Of a DNA stretch of 64,000 bases, positions 22,160 to 34,922 are shown in pieces. Numbering within the stretch: position 1 is the first letter of the stretch; every line of letters begins with the position of its first letter. The translations under genes were made by a program, and so were the position numbers. The stretch comes from Leptasterias polaris (taxonomy: Eukaryota > Echinodermata > Asteroidea > Forcipulatida > Asteriidae), in the NCBI GenBank assembly GCA_037783415.1, contig JAZGTN010000025.1, positions 2,604,001-2,668,000 on the forward strand. The letters run 5' to 3'. The notes beneath the pieces were generated by a model. The model had not been told where the DNA came from, made no database searches, and saw nothing but the letters and a program-made list of their open reading frames with translations.

Positions 22160-25100
22160 TATAGTAAAATTCACGCTGAAAGGATTGAAGGATTGTAGTA
22201 GTCGGGGCGGCGCGATTAACAGAGTAGTTGAAAAATGGTAGTCGTGACTAGACTAAGCAATCAATAGTTGCGACTTCGACACTAGTTGCACTAGTCGCCC
22301 GGGCTTACTCAAAACCACCACCCTCCCTCCACAGCATTGTTTAATGTAACTGCTGTTGATCTTTACAAATATCACAACTACAGCAATCCAACCATGCCAT
22401 CTTCGACCTAGAATCTCTGAGAGGGCAAGGCCTTTTTTCATTTTGCAAAGAGCAGAATTTCAAAGTCTATGGGAATCTTTTGAAGGGGCACCAAGGCTTA
22501 GACCAGGGGCAACAGATGCCATTGCCTCAATGGCCTCTGTGTAATGCCAGGCATGCCACCTACATTTTGATTGAACTCTTGGTGTTCCTAATTAAACAAT
22601 AATTCTGTTATTATAGAAGTGATTAAAGGTCTAGTCAGTTTTTCTGCACTGCTTCTGCCAAATTCCCCTAAACTGTTTATGAACTTGTTGCAGGGTAATG
22701 TGTCTGGCCCTTCTGTAAACCCTGGCAGCAAGCCAATATCCCTCCACCCCAAAAAAAATTGTTTAAAGTTTTTTTTTTCTTCTGATGGATGAGTCATGTT
22801 GTTAACTCTCATGATCTCATCATTTGATTGGCCCCAATTGTGACACTACCATACTCCAGAAGGGGACTATGGTGGGGAAAATAAAAGCCTTTGATGCCTC
22901 ATTGTTAAAATACATCCAGTATTTATTTATTTATTTATTTGTATTCAAAAAATTTTTTTTGGGGGGGGTGGGGGTCTAAAATGTGGATCATGTACACGGG
23001 GCTTGCTTTTGCGCACATTGTATAGTACAACCTGCTACGGGCTAATAATAAGCACGAATTGTCAAATTAACCAGTAAACTATTAAAAACCATGCAACCTA
23101 CAGTTGTTAACAACTTTTTTAAAAAGTGTTTTAAGTTATTTTTTTAAGTGTGTGAATGCAACACAATAAACTAGTTGCAATTACTACCTTCAGAAAGATA
23201 CATTTATGGCTACCAAAACTTCCTGGGGGCCAGTAAAAACAACCACAGTCTGCTAGCTTGCTAAGCTACTTTACTCAATCTTAAACTGGGACTTCAATTT
23301 CAAATTCATTTTTGTGATGCACTCCTTTTTTTTTAAAGATTGAGTCCTCATGAAATTTGGGGGAAAATTACAATTCTCTCAAATCCACAGTGAGTACACA
23401 GTGCTTAAAACACATCGGTGTAAGGGTAAAAACAAAAGTATATTATTTATCCCTGGTGAAGAATTAACATCTATTAAATAGCTCTATTTTGTTGAAATCT
23501 TTGTTTTGGGGGGCAGGGGGTGCCAGTCAGAGTCCATACAATCATGACAACCTGACAACCTTTAACCTTGGATCACACCCAAGTTTGCAATACAGCCTGC
23601 AGGGATCACAAGCGGATGCGACTTTTTTTCTTTGTTGAGTTTCGGGATGAAAATTCATTATCTGTGGAGTCGGATTCTACGCAAGAAAAAACACAAAGCA
23701 CACCAGTCCATTTAAAATCTATACTCCATGCATGTAAAATATAATTGTGAAGACTTGAAGTTGAAATCTTACATGAACATGTAGTGGAACAAAAACACTG
23801 TTCTGTTCAATATAAAAAATTTTTGGAGCACAATTACATTAGTTAAAATTATTAACAAACTGCAAATAATGTATTCAGATGGCAGCTAATAATTAAAATG
23901 TTTGACACAGTGTATACGTAGTGCAAAATATAAACAATGACTGAAGATCTGCCCGGTACCAGACTTAAAGGCAAAGTATACCCTTTGGTTTTTTAAAATC
24001 ATTTGATTGTTTTAATCCTATGCAAAAGTCGAGATACAGGTATGTACAATAAAACTTACCTGTTACATGTACTTACCGAAAATCCGGCATGATTGTCCTA
24101 GTAGGGAAGAATAATCCCTATTAGGAATACGTACATAATCTGAGAAATATTCTGACAAAAACGTTTCCGACAGCAACCTCTTCTCAGATTCAAATTTTGG
24201 TGGATAAAAATTGATATATTTTTACTACCACATTACTTCGAAATGAAATGTTTCTCAAAATGCTTTATACTATTGAAAGCTGCTGTACTTCTCACCAATG
24301 TGTTTTTTTATTGATTATTAGTTTTAAGAATAATTACCAAACGTAAGCCTTCTCTTTAAGGGTCACACACATGTGACCCTGTCTTATCTTCTGTTTCAAG
24401 GTATACTCTACTGAACCAAATAATTTTTGTCAGACAATATTTTGTTTTAACATTATTAAAGTTATTTCATTAAAGTGAGGTATTATTATTCAATTGTAAG
24501 TACATGTACAAGACAGCTGGACTTGTCGTGTTGTGAGTTTACTGGCCCACATTTATGTCACTGGACTTGGGCCTGCGGTCCAGTGTACTTTTCGAGCACT
24601 GAAGTTTGATTTTGAAGAGTTAGGTATGGGTAAGGGTTATTGCATGCGACAACAAACCTACACCTATTGAACATCGTGTACAAAATGTACTCAATGCAAA
24701 CTCACCAATTGCATTCAATGTACTGTTCTGGTTTATCTTGCTGGGTAAGGGGTTGAAGTTCAGCCTATTCACATCAAAATGCATCACAATGAACACAATA
24801 GTCTGATCTATAAATAACACAGACTGTGAAACTTATAGCCAGGACTATTTTCCAGGAATCCACAGGGGCTGACGTTGGGGAAACCAACTGTTGAATTGTC
24901 AATACTCTTTTAGTGGTAAATGCTACATGTGGTTCCTCTTCAGTTGAATCGTGATCTGCTTCTTTCCTCCATGGTTGAAAACTCTTTACATAAATGATTT
25001 AAAGATAGGGTCATACTTTGGTAAGTACTCCAAAAATTAATTACCATAAAAACTTACTTGGCAAGGTTTGCCCTTATAACTTTATCACTGACTAACAAGC

Positions 25101-26155
25101 GGGACCATTTAGTTTGTCATTTTACCAGTCTCCCAGCTTTTTCTTTAGTCTATTTTTCGCAACCAGGATAAAAAATAGCAAAACCCTCTCGTGTGAAAGC
25201 TATCCTAGTTATGAAATAGCAAAAGATCCTGACTAAATATAACCGCGATCAAGACCTACTACAAAAAATCGCAACTGCGTTATAATCGCACTGATCGGCC
25301 GTGTGAAACGACTCAACCAAGGACGTTGGTTATGCTGTTGTAGTACGCCTGCGCAGAACGTGTCATGTGCCTCGACTGTGTTGACACCCGGTTGACATGA
25401 CGACATGTCCTTCCAAGATGGCGACATCAGAAGAAATTATGTTTGTGCTACTTCTCTTGAGATTTTTGCGGCAATTTCAGTGTGTGAATTCCAGTCGAAG
25501 ACACGCAAATGCTTTCCTCTTAGCCAGCCAGACCACTTGGAGAACATTTTGACTGGTCCTCTGCTGTTTTAACTGGCATCTGTCGAGCGGACCACTGAGT
25601 GTTAAGGGAGAATCCTGCTTGGTAAGAAGCACTGCAACTGTTGATAGTTTAAACTATTTTGAGAAAAGATTCCCTTCGAAGTATGGTTTGGATAATTTTT
25701 CACCCCAACACATTTGAGTTTGAATGAATCGTTCCTCAGATTTCTGAGGGTCTGGTGTCTATTTGTGTATGCTGTGGCCAGAGTTGCTGTTGGTTACCCA
25801 CTGTGACCTTGCTAAATGTGAATGGATTTGCAATCATGTGAAAATACTGCATGATGGTTGTTTCTCAGTAAGTAGATGATGTATTCAGCTGAAACTTTCA
25901 CACATGACTTTTACTATTCTTGATGATTTGCCATAAATCAGTATTTCATTGACAAAAACCAATGGCTCTCCTTTTAAATATGTGAATTGCAAAAAAAAAT
26001 TCCCAAGGTGGTAATTGATGTCGCAAGGCATTGTTTAGATTGATTGATTGATTGATTTTGATTGATGCACTGGAATTGCAGGTTGTTGATGTTTTTTTGT
26101 AAAAAATGTTTGGCTGAATGGCTGACATTTCTGTCTTTAGTGTCGGCATTAGCAA
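22160..26155. repeat. Segmental duplication, right copy, starting in a truncated hAT element
   Basis: 22160-22304 is the 3' part of the hAT element of 17775-18141; the rest follows 18142-21850. Additional sequence at 25158-25510 contains ATGGCGACATCAGAAG at 25419, opening a short frame (MATSEEIMFVLLLLRFLRQF) that may be a transposase start remnant. No gene is supported. Confidence 0.75.
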
Positions 26156-27266
26156 CGCCATGCTCATTGCATGCATACAGTGTATGCACAGTGTACATTG
26201 TATGTGTTTATTGTTCTTGGGGAATGTGGATGAATGTTTTGGAAAACAGTCTTGCGCAATCCGGCTACTTAGTGAAGATGTAAATATTTACACTATATGG
26301 GTAGGTCTATTTTAGAACATGTTTTGGCTAAATAGCAATTGTACTACAGCTGCTAATTGTTTATCAAATGTGAACATCCTAAGTAATGTGATGATTGGTG
26401 TCACAGGGCATTATTTAGATTGTTTAGATTACTTAAATGATTAATAAATAATTGTTTGATGCGCTGGCCTTTTTCTTGTAATGATGTCACCAAAAAGTGT
26501 CTGCCATTCAAGGATACGTATGAACTGTTAAAACCATTTGTTTTCCATCTTGATAAACTTTACGTGGTATAGACCATGTGACCTGTGACATCACATGTTT
26601 ACAAAAGAGCCACAGAGCCTGGACTTCCTGCAGGCACATTTGTACACAGCTCAATGGAAGAATACAACAAATCTTATGTTTTATGGAGATTGCACTGTCT
26701 GATTTTACTCAACTTTTGATATGAAGAAAGGGGGGACACATCTCAAAAGCTCTACAGCTGTTGCTTTTGTAAATTTTGAATTTATGTGAAAATTATGACA
26801 CAAAATGTAAATTTTCCCATATAGCCTGTGTAGTATCTTGCATTATAATGTACAAGGTCACCACTTTGTAAACAAAGGTAACATGGTGTATATGTTTGGT
26901 AACTCTTAAAATGAATGGCAATACAAACCTATTGCTTAGAAGCCTACACCAGCTTTTGAAAAGCATTTTGAGAAACATTTCACTTCGAAAATTTGTGGTG
27001 ATATAAAAATGTATCAGTTTTTATGCCCCTCAATTTGAATCTGAGAGGCATTTTTGTCGGAAACTCCTCTCAGATTGTGTATTCCTATTATTAGGAATTA
27101 TTTTTCTGCATGGACATTATTTGCCCCGGGTTTATGGGGATATCTCAAAAACTCTTTACCTTCCTTTTGAAGTGAAATTTTCACGGGTATTAGTTTTATT
27201 GTAGTTTATACTACATTTAGAAAGGATTAAAACAATCGTACGGTTCCAAAAAAACAATGGAATGTT
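26156..27266. other. No gene seen
   Basis: 26160-26280 (gttttggaaaacagtcttgc, tactt) resembles 30050-30150. 26880-27240 is a copy of the dispersed repeat also found at 5830-6090 and, reversed, at 20060-20330. Confidence 0.5.
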
Positions 27267-27560
27267 TTGCATCAGGATAAAGATTATTATTTGTTTTTTT
27301 ACCCTCACACCGATTTGTGTTAAGCACTGTATACTCAGTACTTACCAGAGTTCTGTGGAAAAAAAAATCTACAGGTAAACCACTCGGGTGGGATTCGAAC
27401 ATCTGCTCTAGCAATGCAAAGGTATTGGGTTCAAATCCCACCCAAGTGATTTGCCTGTGGATTTTTTTCACAGAACTCCGGTAAGTACTGAGTATACAGT
27501 GCTTAACACAAATCGGTGTAAGGGTAAAAAAACAAATAATAATCTTTATCCTGATGCAAA
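27267..27560. repeat. About 294-bp near-perfect hairpin with tRNA-like B-box at centre
   Basis: Left arm tttgcatcaggataaagatt and right arm aatctttatcctgatgcaaa; arms of about 140 bp pair almost completely. The loop region reads gggattcgaacatctgctct on one side and gggttcaaatcccaccc on the other, that is, two facing pol III B-box-like words. Confidence 0.8.
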
Positions 27561-27604
27561 AATTAACATAACTAGAGATTCAGTTTTTGTTTACTACAAA
27601 AACA

Positions 27605-29885
27605 AGGTGTTCGTGGTGAGTGATTGAATGAATTGGTAACGTCATTATACCTTATCAATCCAATTCCTGGTTCAGGAGTTATGAACTTTTCAAAAATTAA
27701 ACAAGAACTTCCGGTTTGGACCGGAAGTCGAAGTCAAATAGGGTCACATGTTGATTAGTTTATGAAGACCTTTCAGATGATGAATAGATTGAAAAAAATC
27801 CAATATGTGGTGCAGAAGTTATGATATTTTGAAATATAAAGTTTCAACTTCCGGTTTGAACCGGAAGTCAAGGTCAACCGAGGTCACACTTGGTAGCGTT
27901 GGTTAAGTTACAAAAGTTTTAACTGATGATGTACAGAAAAAAAGCAACCAATGAGTGGTTCAGATGTTATGATTTTTTCAAATAATAAATTTTAACTTCC
28001 GGTATGAACCGGATGTCAGAGTCAATAGAGGTCACGCTTGGTAGCGTTGGGGAAGTCTCCGATGTTCTTTCTGTCGACGTATAGATGATAAAAATCTATC
28101 ATGTGGATTAGAATTGTTTATTTTTTAAACATTAATAAATGTCCTACTTTAACCAGTAGTCAAGGTCAAACGGGGTCGCATATTGTGTAGTATGTGATAA
28201 GTCTATTTAGACCTTTCAGATGATGCATAAATTGAAATAATCCAATGATGGTTCAGACGTTATAACTTTTTCAAATATAAAATGTAAACTTCCAGTTTGA
28301 ACCGGAAGACAATGTCAATGAGGTTACAAATTATAGCGTTAGTAATACTTTGAAAGCCTTATCTGACGACGTACAGATAATATAATTTAATAAATGGTTT
28401 AGGAGCAATGATTTGTTCAAATAATTAATTGTATCCTCCTGTTTAATCGGAAGTCAAGGTTAAATGGTCAATTTTGTGTATCGTTCCTTAAGTTGCTACA
28501 TACCTCCCTCATAACGTATGAATTAAACAAAACTCAAATGTGTGAGTGAGAAATTACTATTTTTTGAAAAATTTAATTTCAACCTCCGGTTTGAACAAGA
28601 AGCCAAGTTTAAACTGGTTTCATTTGTGTAGATCCTAATCAGTACATTAAAACCTTTCAGCTAATGTATGACTTGTAAAAAACCTATAATTATGTGAACC
28701 GGAGTAACGTGTTTTTCAAATATTAGATTAATTATCTGAGGGTGTGCAATGTTTCTGTGTAATATCAATGCCAATGTATTTCTACATGTAGTTTTGGTGC
28801 GAAACATTGTTCATTATCACTCAACTTCTATCGCGATTATCCGCTCTGCACCTCAGCGATGTTTGCCACCCAACTTCGATTATTCCCAACGGGCGCCCTC
28901 TTTAGTTCGCTGTTGGAAAAAATCAAACGTTTTCGCGCCACATCACACCACACACGCACCCACGTCAGCGCTTACACGTTATGTGTACAATGCGTTGTCA
29001 ATGAAAGTGGGGGGGTACGAGTAGGACGGTGCGCTTCATTTCCCAGTTTTGACCAGATGCATACGATTATAATGTTGTTATCTCTGTGCAAAAGTTTAAG
29101 AGGGATTGCTGTTCTCCAATTTGATACAAAAATTATGCTGAAGTGATCAAGAGTTTTAAAGATATGAATAAAATAAGATAATCTGAAATGTTCAACTCCC
29201 GTTATGAACCGGAAGTAAGTTAAAATATTGTACGGGTTCTGTGAATCATTTGTCAAACTTTAAACGATCTATCCGATGATGTGTAGATTGTCAAAATCCG
29301 AATTATGGTTTTTGAGTTATAATTTTTACAAATATTAAACTTTGATTTAATGTAATTCAATGCCCGATGACGTCATCATGACGTAATTAAGTATGTGTTG
29401 TCTTGATACTAAGGTTCAACTATCTGTTGAGTTTCATTGTTCAATTCAATCTCAATCTTGAGTTATTCCGTAGATAAGCTCGAAAGTTGTTTTTTGAAGG
29501 GAAAAAAAATGAACGCGAACTTCGACCCAGGGTAACGACCCGGAAGCTAAGGTCGTACGATTTTGGCGTTAACTTTTCAAATGTTGCCCCAGTCTTGCTC
29601 TATCAGATGCCCAATTTTGAACATCATAGCTTTCATATTCGTTGAGATACAGCAAAAAGAAAATGGTCATTTTTCAACTTTAAAAACCTTGTAATTCGAC
29701 ACCTTCAGTGATGACGTCATCATGACGTCATGACAACTGTGCCGTCTTCATATTTCAAGGTTCAATTCAGTTTCAATATTGAGTTATGTTCCAGAGAAGA
29801 GTTCCGTGGAAGAAGGAGAAGAAAAAAACAAAAACAAAAAGAACAATAACAATAGGTGTTCGTGCTGAATTGCACGAACACCTAA
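27605..29885. mobile_element. 2.3-kb element with degenerate ~146-bp repeats
   Basis: Begins aggtgttcgtggtgagtg and ends gcacgaacaccta. Inside, the words aactTCCGGTTTGAACCGGA and caaggtcaaa recur near 27721, 27860, 28008, 28150, 28302, 28448 and 28594, about 139-152 bp apart. No transposase frame seen; 28749-29150 is unique sequence with no supported exon. Confidence 0.65.
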
Positions 29886-30534
29886 TTAAATTTTAAATTG
29901 ATAAACCTCACTTTAAAAATAAAGAACATTTGGTTAAATGGCCAACAGTTCTAGCCATAAAGTGTCAGCATTACAAAACTGTATGCACACTGTATAGTGT
30001 ATACGTACGTGTTCTATTGTTCCTGGGGGAGGAATGTAGATCATAGATGAACGTTTTGGCGGGAAACTGTCTTGCGCAATTTTGAGGAATGTAGATGAAC
30101 GTTTTGGCGGGAAACTGTCTTGCGCAATTTGACTACTTGGTGAAAAGAGAATTTGGGACTGATGTGTGATTGATTATTAATTTATGTACAGGTGGGCCTA
30201 TTTTTAGATTGTTTTTGTTGCTATTTAGCAAGTGCACCACAACTGCTGTTGTTGTGAGTTTGCATTCATGATGCTAACTTCTGTACACAAAATACATCTG
30301 ACCTCTGCACTTAGCCTAAGTTATTGTGTGTTAAAACTGCCCCAAAACCCATCAAATTCCAACAGCATGTTTTGTTTAATTCTGTTGGACTGAGGACTGC
30401 ACCGCAAACCGATTATGCTGTTTATACATGGGATCTGACATAATCAGAGACCAATCAGTTTGGATAGTGATTTACCGTATTATGATGTTTGATTTTGTTA
30501 GATTGAGGAAGGATCCCGGTAAATCACCCCAGTA
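29886..30534. other. No gene seen
   Basis: Contains a tandem 54-bp repeat near 30045-30135 (gatgaacgttttggcgggaa twice) related to 26219-26275. Confidence 0.5.
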
Positions 30535-30934
30535 AGGCCAAACAAAATAAATGTTCTGTTTCCGATTACATGCCAATTTAATATAGGGTAGGTAGGTCGG
30601 AAAGTTTTTTTTTGTTTGCCTTTTTCTTTTATTCTTATAGTAGGTTTGGCGAGTGTGTAAATACCCTACTTGCCCGATTCAAAACTAACACTAACACTGG
30701 TTTTTGAGTTCAATTTTGTTAAAAACATATTAGTTTGGTCAAAGTCTGACACTTGGTTCATGGTACCTTCATTTTGTAATATATATTTTTTTCATTTTAT
30801 TAATTATTATTTTTTTTTTCATTATTAGGCCTATATATATTTTTTTTTTCAAGCCGAATAAAAAGTTTAGGGTCGCGGCATAAAGTTAGGGTCGGTCGGG
30901 AAACCGGAAACAGAACATTTATTTTGTTTGGCCT
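30535..30934. mobile_element. 400-bp MITE, AGGCCAAAC terminal inverted repeats
   Basis: aggccaaacaaaataaatgt at the left and acatttattttgtttggcct at the right, followed inward by tagggtcggtaggtcgg and its counterpart gggtcggtcgg. A full-length member of the family also at 13446 and 34923. Confidence 0.85.
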
Positions 30935-31182
30935 AAGTAGGGAGTTAATGAGATTGGGTGATTGTTTGTTTTTAATATATAATTTTGTTTTATTAAAAAA
31001 ATAAACAATTATTATTATTATTATTTACTTCATTTTTTGTATTATTATTTTTTATTATAAAAAAAAAATAATTTTAAGTTACAAAATGTGTTTTTTTGGG
31101 GGGCAGGTGGTGGTGGTATTTGTTCGCTTAGAGGGAAGTTATTATGGAAGTGACATGTACTTGACCCTTGATTGACCCTGTA

Positions 31183-32475
31183 CAGCCCTGATACTTCGGC
31201 TCTGAAGGGGCAAGGCAGTTTTGCCTTGACTTTTTGTAAAAATTTAGGGCACCAAGGCAATTTTCAGAAATTTCAAAGGGCATCAAGGCAATCGTAAAAA
31301 GTTGCGAAGGGCACCAAGGCAATATTGGAAAAAACACATATTTAATAAATTATTCAATCTTACACGATAAAAAATGCACATCACTCAGTTATTCTGTTCT
31401 GCTTGTTTCCTTCATGACATACATGTATGCAAATTGGACACCTTTTTTAGGTAATTTTTTTTTTTTATGTAAGTTTTTTTTTTCATGACATAGGATGGGA
31501 TTAATATGAGGTAGAAATGCCTAAATACCACAACTTGTTTGTATTTACAAGTGCAACTAACAAGTGGAGCCTTACAATACATGTTTCTATGTTTTGGTCA
31601 AAGGAGAGGAGACTCGATGTTTGGCAAGTTAAAACAACAAAATTGTATCTAGGGACTGTTTACGTCGCGCGCAGTGAGGTAAAAGATTCGCCTCGTATAA
31701 AGGACGTCCTACGATGTCATGAGAAAGAAAAAAATTACATTAAAAAAAAATTACCTGAAAAAGGTGTCCAATTTGCAGCATTTTAATGCTGAAACATTTA
31801 GTTGAGCCAATTTCGTTTGCTTGGTTCTTTCCTGATACGGCATTTTGAAAGCTTCTGAAGAACCAAAAAAGCAACCAACGTTGGTTGGACGCATCTTCAC
31901 CTAAGCCAAGCAAAGCAAGCAAGCTGCATAACAACAACTTCTTCTCAGTAGTTTTTCTTTTTCGAACGGTCCCACCTACTGGGGCTGAGCGAATATTTCA
32001 GCGCGTACGAGGTTGAAACGATGTGCACGTGTTTATTGTGCGTGTTTCACAGTCTGGGCACCGACTGGATAGGTGCACACGTGCATTGCTGCATACACGT
32101 CGTAGTGTGAAGCTGACTGCAACATACTATTGGTTTGTGATGATCGTTGTACATGTACATGTACAATGTATGTACGATGTTTCCGTGTGTGTTCTGTGCG
32201 TGTTGTTCGTTGCGTTAAATTTTTATTAAACGTATCACACAGACATCGCGACTTTGGACAGTTGCTATTTCGGCTAATTCTCTGTCATTTTTAGAGATGA
32301 ATGTCGAACTTGGGATATCGTTAATTATATTGGGTTTTTTCAGGAGAAAGGGCACGACGGCAATGACAAGAAAAGGGCACGGCAAAAATTGCCGTGAAAA
32401 GTGGGATTTTTGAAGGGCATTGCGGCAATAGGTAGGGGCAACGACGGCAATTGCCGTCGTGAAGTATCAGGGCTG
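31183..32475. mobile_element. 1.29-kb DNA element, CAGCCCTG ends, 6-bp target duplication
   Basis: Termini CAGCCCTGATACTTC and GAAGTATCAGGGCTG pair perfectly over 15 bp and are flanked by CCTGTA on both sides. Subterminal regions repeat the words gggcaccaaggcaa and gggcaacgacggcaa. The paralogous segment near 16600-16640 lacks the element. CAG...CTG ends suggest hAT, but the 6-bp duplication leaves this open. Transposase not found. Confidence 0.75.
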
Positions 32476-33330
32476 CCTGTAGCAGGATTTGTAAAGCCTT
32501 TTTTCTTTGTAATACTTTAGCTGTAAACATGTAAAGGCCCAGAAACACAGACGCATTGTTAGCAATCCCCTGCTAAGAACATTTTCCCAAATTAAGAAAT
32601 TTGAACTGAGAAAATTTGTTCCATTAAAATACTTTCAAATAAAAGTAAATGTATCCTTTTAATGCACACTACAATGTGTTAAACTACTGTTTTGAAAGAT
32701 ATCTTTGTTGAAACAAAACCTTTCTGCAACCTCTGGACTTTCCCTTAGGAACAAACATCTTTGGTTTGAAAAGAACATCTCTATAAATACATTTTACATC
32801 CAGCAGTGCCACCTGTACATTTGTTATGAGCTCCATTGGCATCTTTGATAGCAAATCTGTTGAAATATTAACAGTGAACAAAGGTCTGTTTTTTCGGCAA
32901 CGCCCAGAAATACACCCAGCTTCCGCATTATTACATGTACACAAGCTCTCATAACCACCCCCCCTCCCTTCAACATAATTTTTTTTTTTTTATGTAAACA
33001 ATTTGCTGGTACATTTAGCACTACATTCCAGCCATGCTGCCTACATTTGTGAACACAGAGTAAATAATACATTTTGGGGAACTCTTGAAGTTTCACAAAT
33101 TGGTTTATTGTAGTGAATATATTAAGGTCAAAAACAAAAAATCTGCAATGTTTCATTGTAAAATCCACTTACAACATTTTCTGAATTCTTCACTGAGGAC
33201 TGCTTGTGGCCATTCTGTAAACCCTGGCAGCAAGCCAAACTGCTTGTGGCCCTTCTGTAAACCCTGGCAGCAAGCCAATGTCCTCATACCCCCCTGTGGG
33301 CTTCGTTTGGGTAGAAAAGTTTGGGTTTTT
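32476..33330. repeat. Third copy of the 16.6-18.6 kb segment
   Basis: Matches 16640-18590 without the TTAA MITE, with a single 33-bp monomer (32840-32886) and without the hAT element. A 53-bp unit (ctgtaaaccctggcagcaag) is duplicated near 33215-33275. Confidence 0.75.
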
Positions 33331-33339
33331 TAAATCATT

Positions 33340-34636
33340 GGGTATGTTCAGACGGCGTACTAAAGTTAGACCCGAACCGGTTTAACTTTACGAGCAGCGG
33401 GGGGGGCGGTCGTAAAAATAAAACTACCTTGCGTTCAGACAGCTCGAAGTTAAACCTGATACGGTTTATCTTCGGTTTTAAGAGGTCAAACAGCACTGTG
33501 ACCCAACACAACAACATCCGGTTTATTCACAAAAGCACACGCATGGCCCTGTCTATACTGCCAGCGCTGGAAACATTCACATTTTGCAATCAGTTTTTTG
33601 TTTTTTTAACAGGAATTTTAATACAGAGCGGGTGTTAAATACCTCGCATTTTTAGATTGCGTTTTTTCCAATGTCCTGATGCCATCCGATCGTCCCGAAG
33701 TGTCGCTATTTTCGTTTCGTCCCCCCGTCCATTCTTTTTTTCCACAGGATATCGGCACTGCAAACACTGCAAAATGCGCAATAATGTCCTTGTTTGAACT
33801 CCTTATACACGACCATTTTGCATGATATTCTTCCTTGTATTTCTGCTGGCATTTCCACTTCTTCTTTGTGGTGATGACTTTCAACGTTTGTTTTTGTGGA
33901 TCGATGTATGTACTGACTGCATGTATACAGATCACGTGCGTGAAGGTATTTCTGCCAGGCAGCCAATAACGAATTTTCCTATTGGTTGATGTGTAGGACA
34001 TGGATATTATTGGCCAATAGGAAAATTCGTTATGAGCTAAATGTTTTAATAGGGGGGGATTGGCAATCTGGGAGATTTTAGACGTGCATGTGACGTGTTG
34101 GTATATTGATGTCTGGAGTTTGACGCATTTTTTGTGATCTGTAAAATTCTGGATAGGCTACTCCAATTTACCGTCCGATCACTACGTTTATTGACGTGTT
34201 GATTTTCAAGCAGGAACCAACTGACATGGCTGAAAATGTCGCGTTATTACAAATTTATACACGATCGTATTCAGAGAGATTTTTGTGAAAACGAACCTAA
34301 ATTACAGGTGAGCAAGATGGAAATAACCCGAACGAAAGACCACGCTTTCTCTCATTTCGACTCGTGTTCGTTGAGGCGTACGCAAGACGTCTTTCAGGTC
34401 AACAGTCACCGTGGAGGACTTAAAACCGGATGTCATTCTGTCCACACGCCGTGTTAAAAGATAAACCCGAACCGGTTTAGACTTAGACCGCCCCGCTGGA
34501 CGGTCTAAGTTTTGGGGTTTAGACCTGATCCGGTCTAACTTTTTTTGCGTTCAGACGCAACAGAGTTGAACCCGAACCGGTCTAAGTTGAGTTAGACCTA
34601 CTTTAGACCAACTTTAGTACGGCGTGTGAACGACCC
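33340..34636. mobile_element. 1.3-kb DNA element with subterminal GAACCGGTTTA repeats
   Basis: Ends GGGTATGTTCAGACGGCGTA and TACGGCGTGTGAACGACCCC, flanked by ATT/CATT duplications (33336-33339, 34637-34640). Subterminal words acccgaaccggttta and their complements cluster within 160 bp of each end. Inside are a CCAAT-bearing hairpin (33965-34033) and a short frame from ATG 34236 (MSRYYKFIHDRIQRDF) to a donor gtgagc. A transposase remnant is possible; Harbinger-like by end sequence, low certainty. Confidence 0.65.
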
Positions 34637-34922
34637 CATTGTCAACTGGGTAAAACAAGTTTTTAGTGAAATTGCCGGCAGCCTGCGCTTCTGGACAACA
34701 CTGAAAACAGTTGATTTTTATTAAAAAGGGCACGACGGCCAACGGGGGAAAAGGGCAGGCAATTAAGGCCGTGAAAAGGGTAATTTTATGAAGGGCACCA
34801 CGGCCAGCTACAAGGGCATCGACGGCCACATCGACGACGGCACTGGCCAAGACGTGTAATTCGAGGCCTGTTGTTGTGTATAGTACAAAAGTTAACCCAT
34901 ATCACTGTGATTCTGTGGTATA

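Noticed and set aside
33618..34001. 127-codon minus-strand frame inside the 1.3-kb element
   Set aside because: No recognisable transposase motif, and it overlaps other frames; kept only as a possible remnant within the element.
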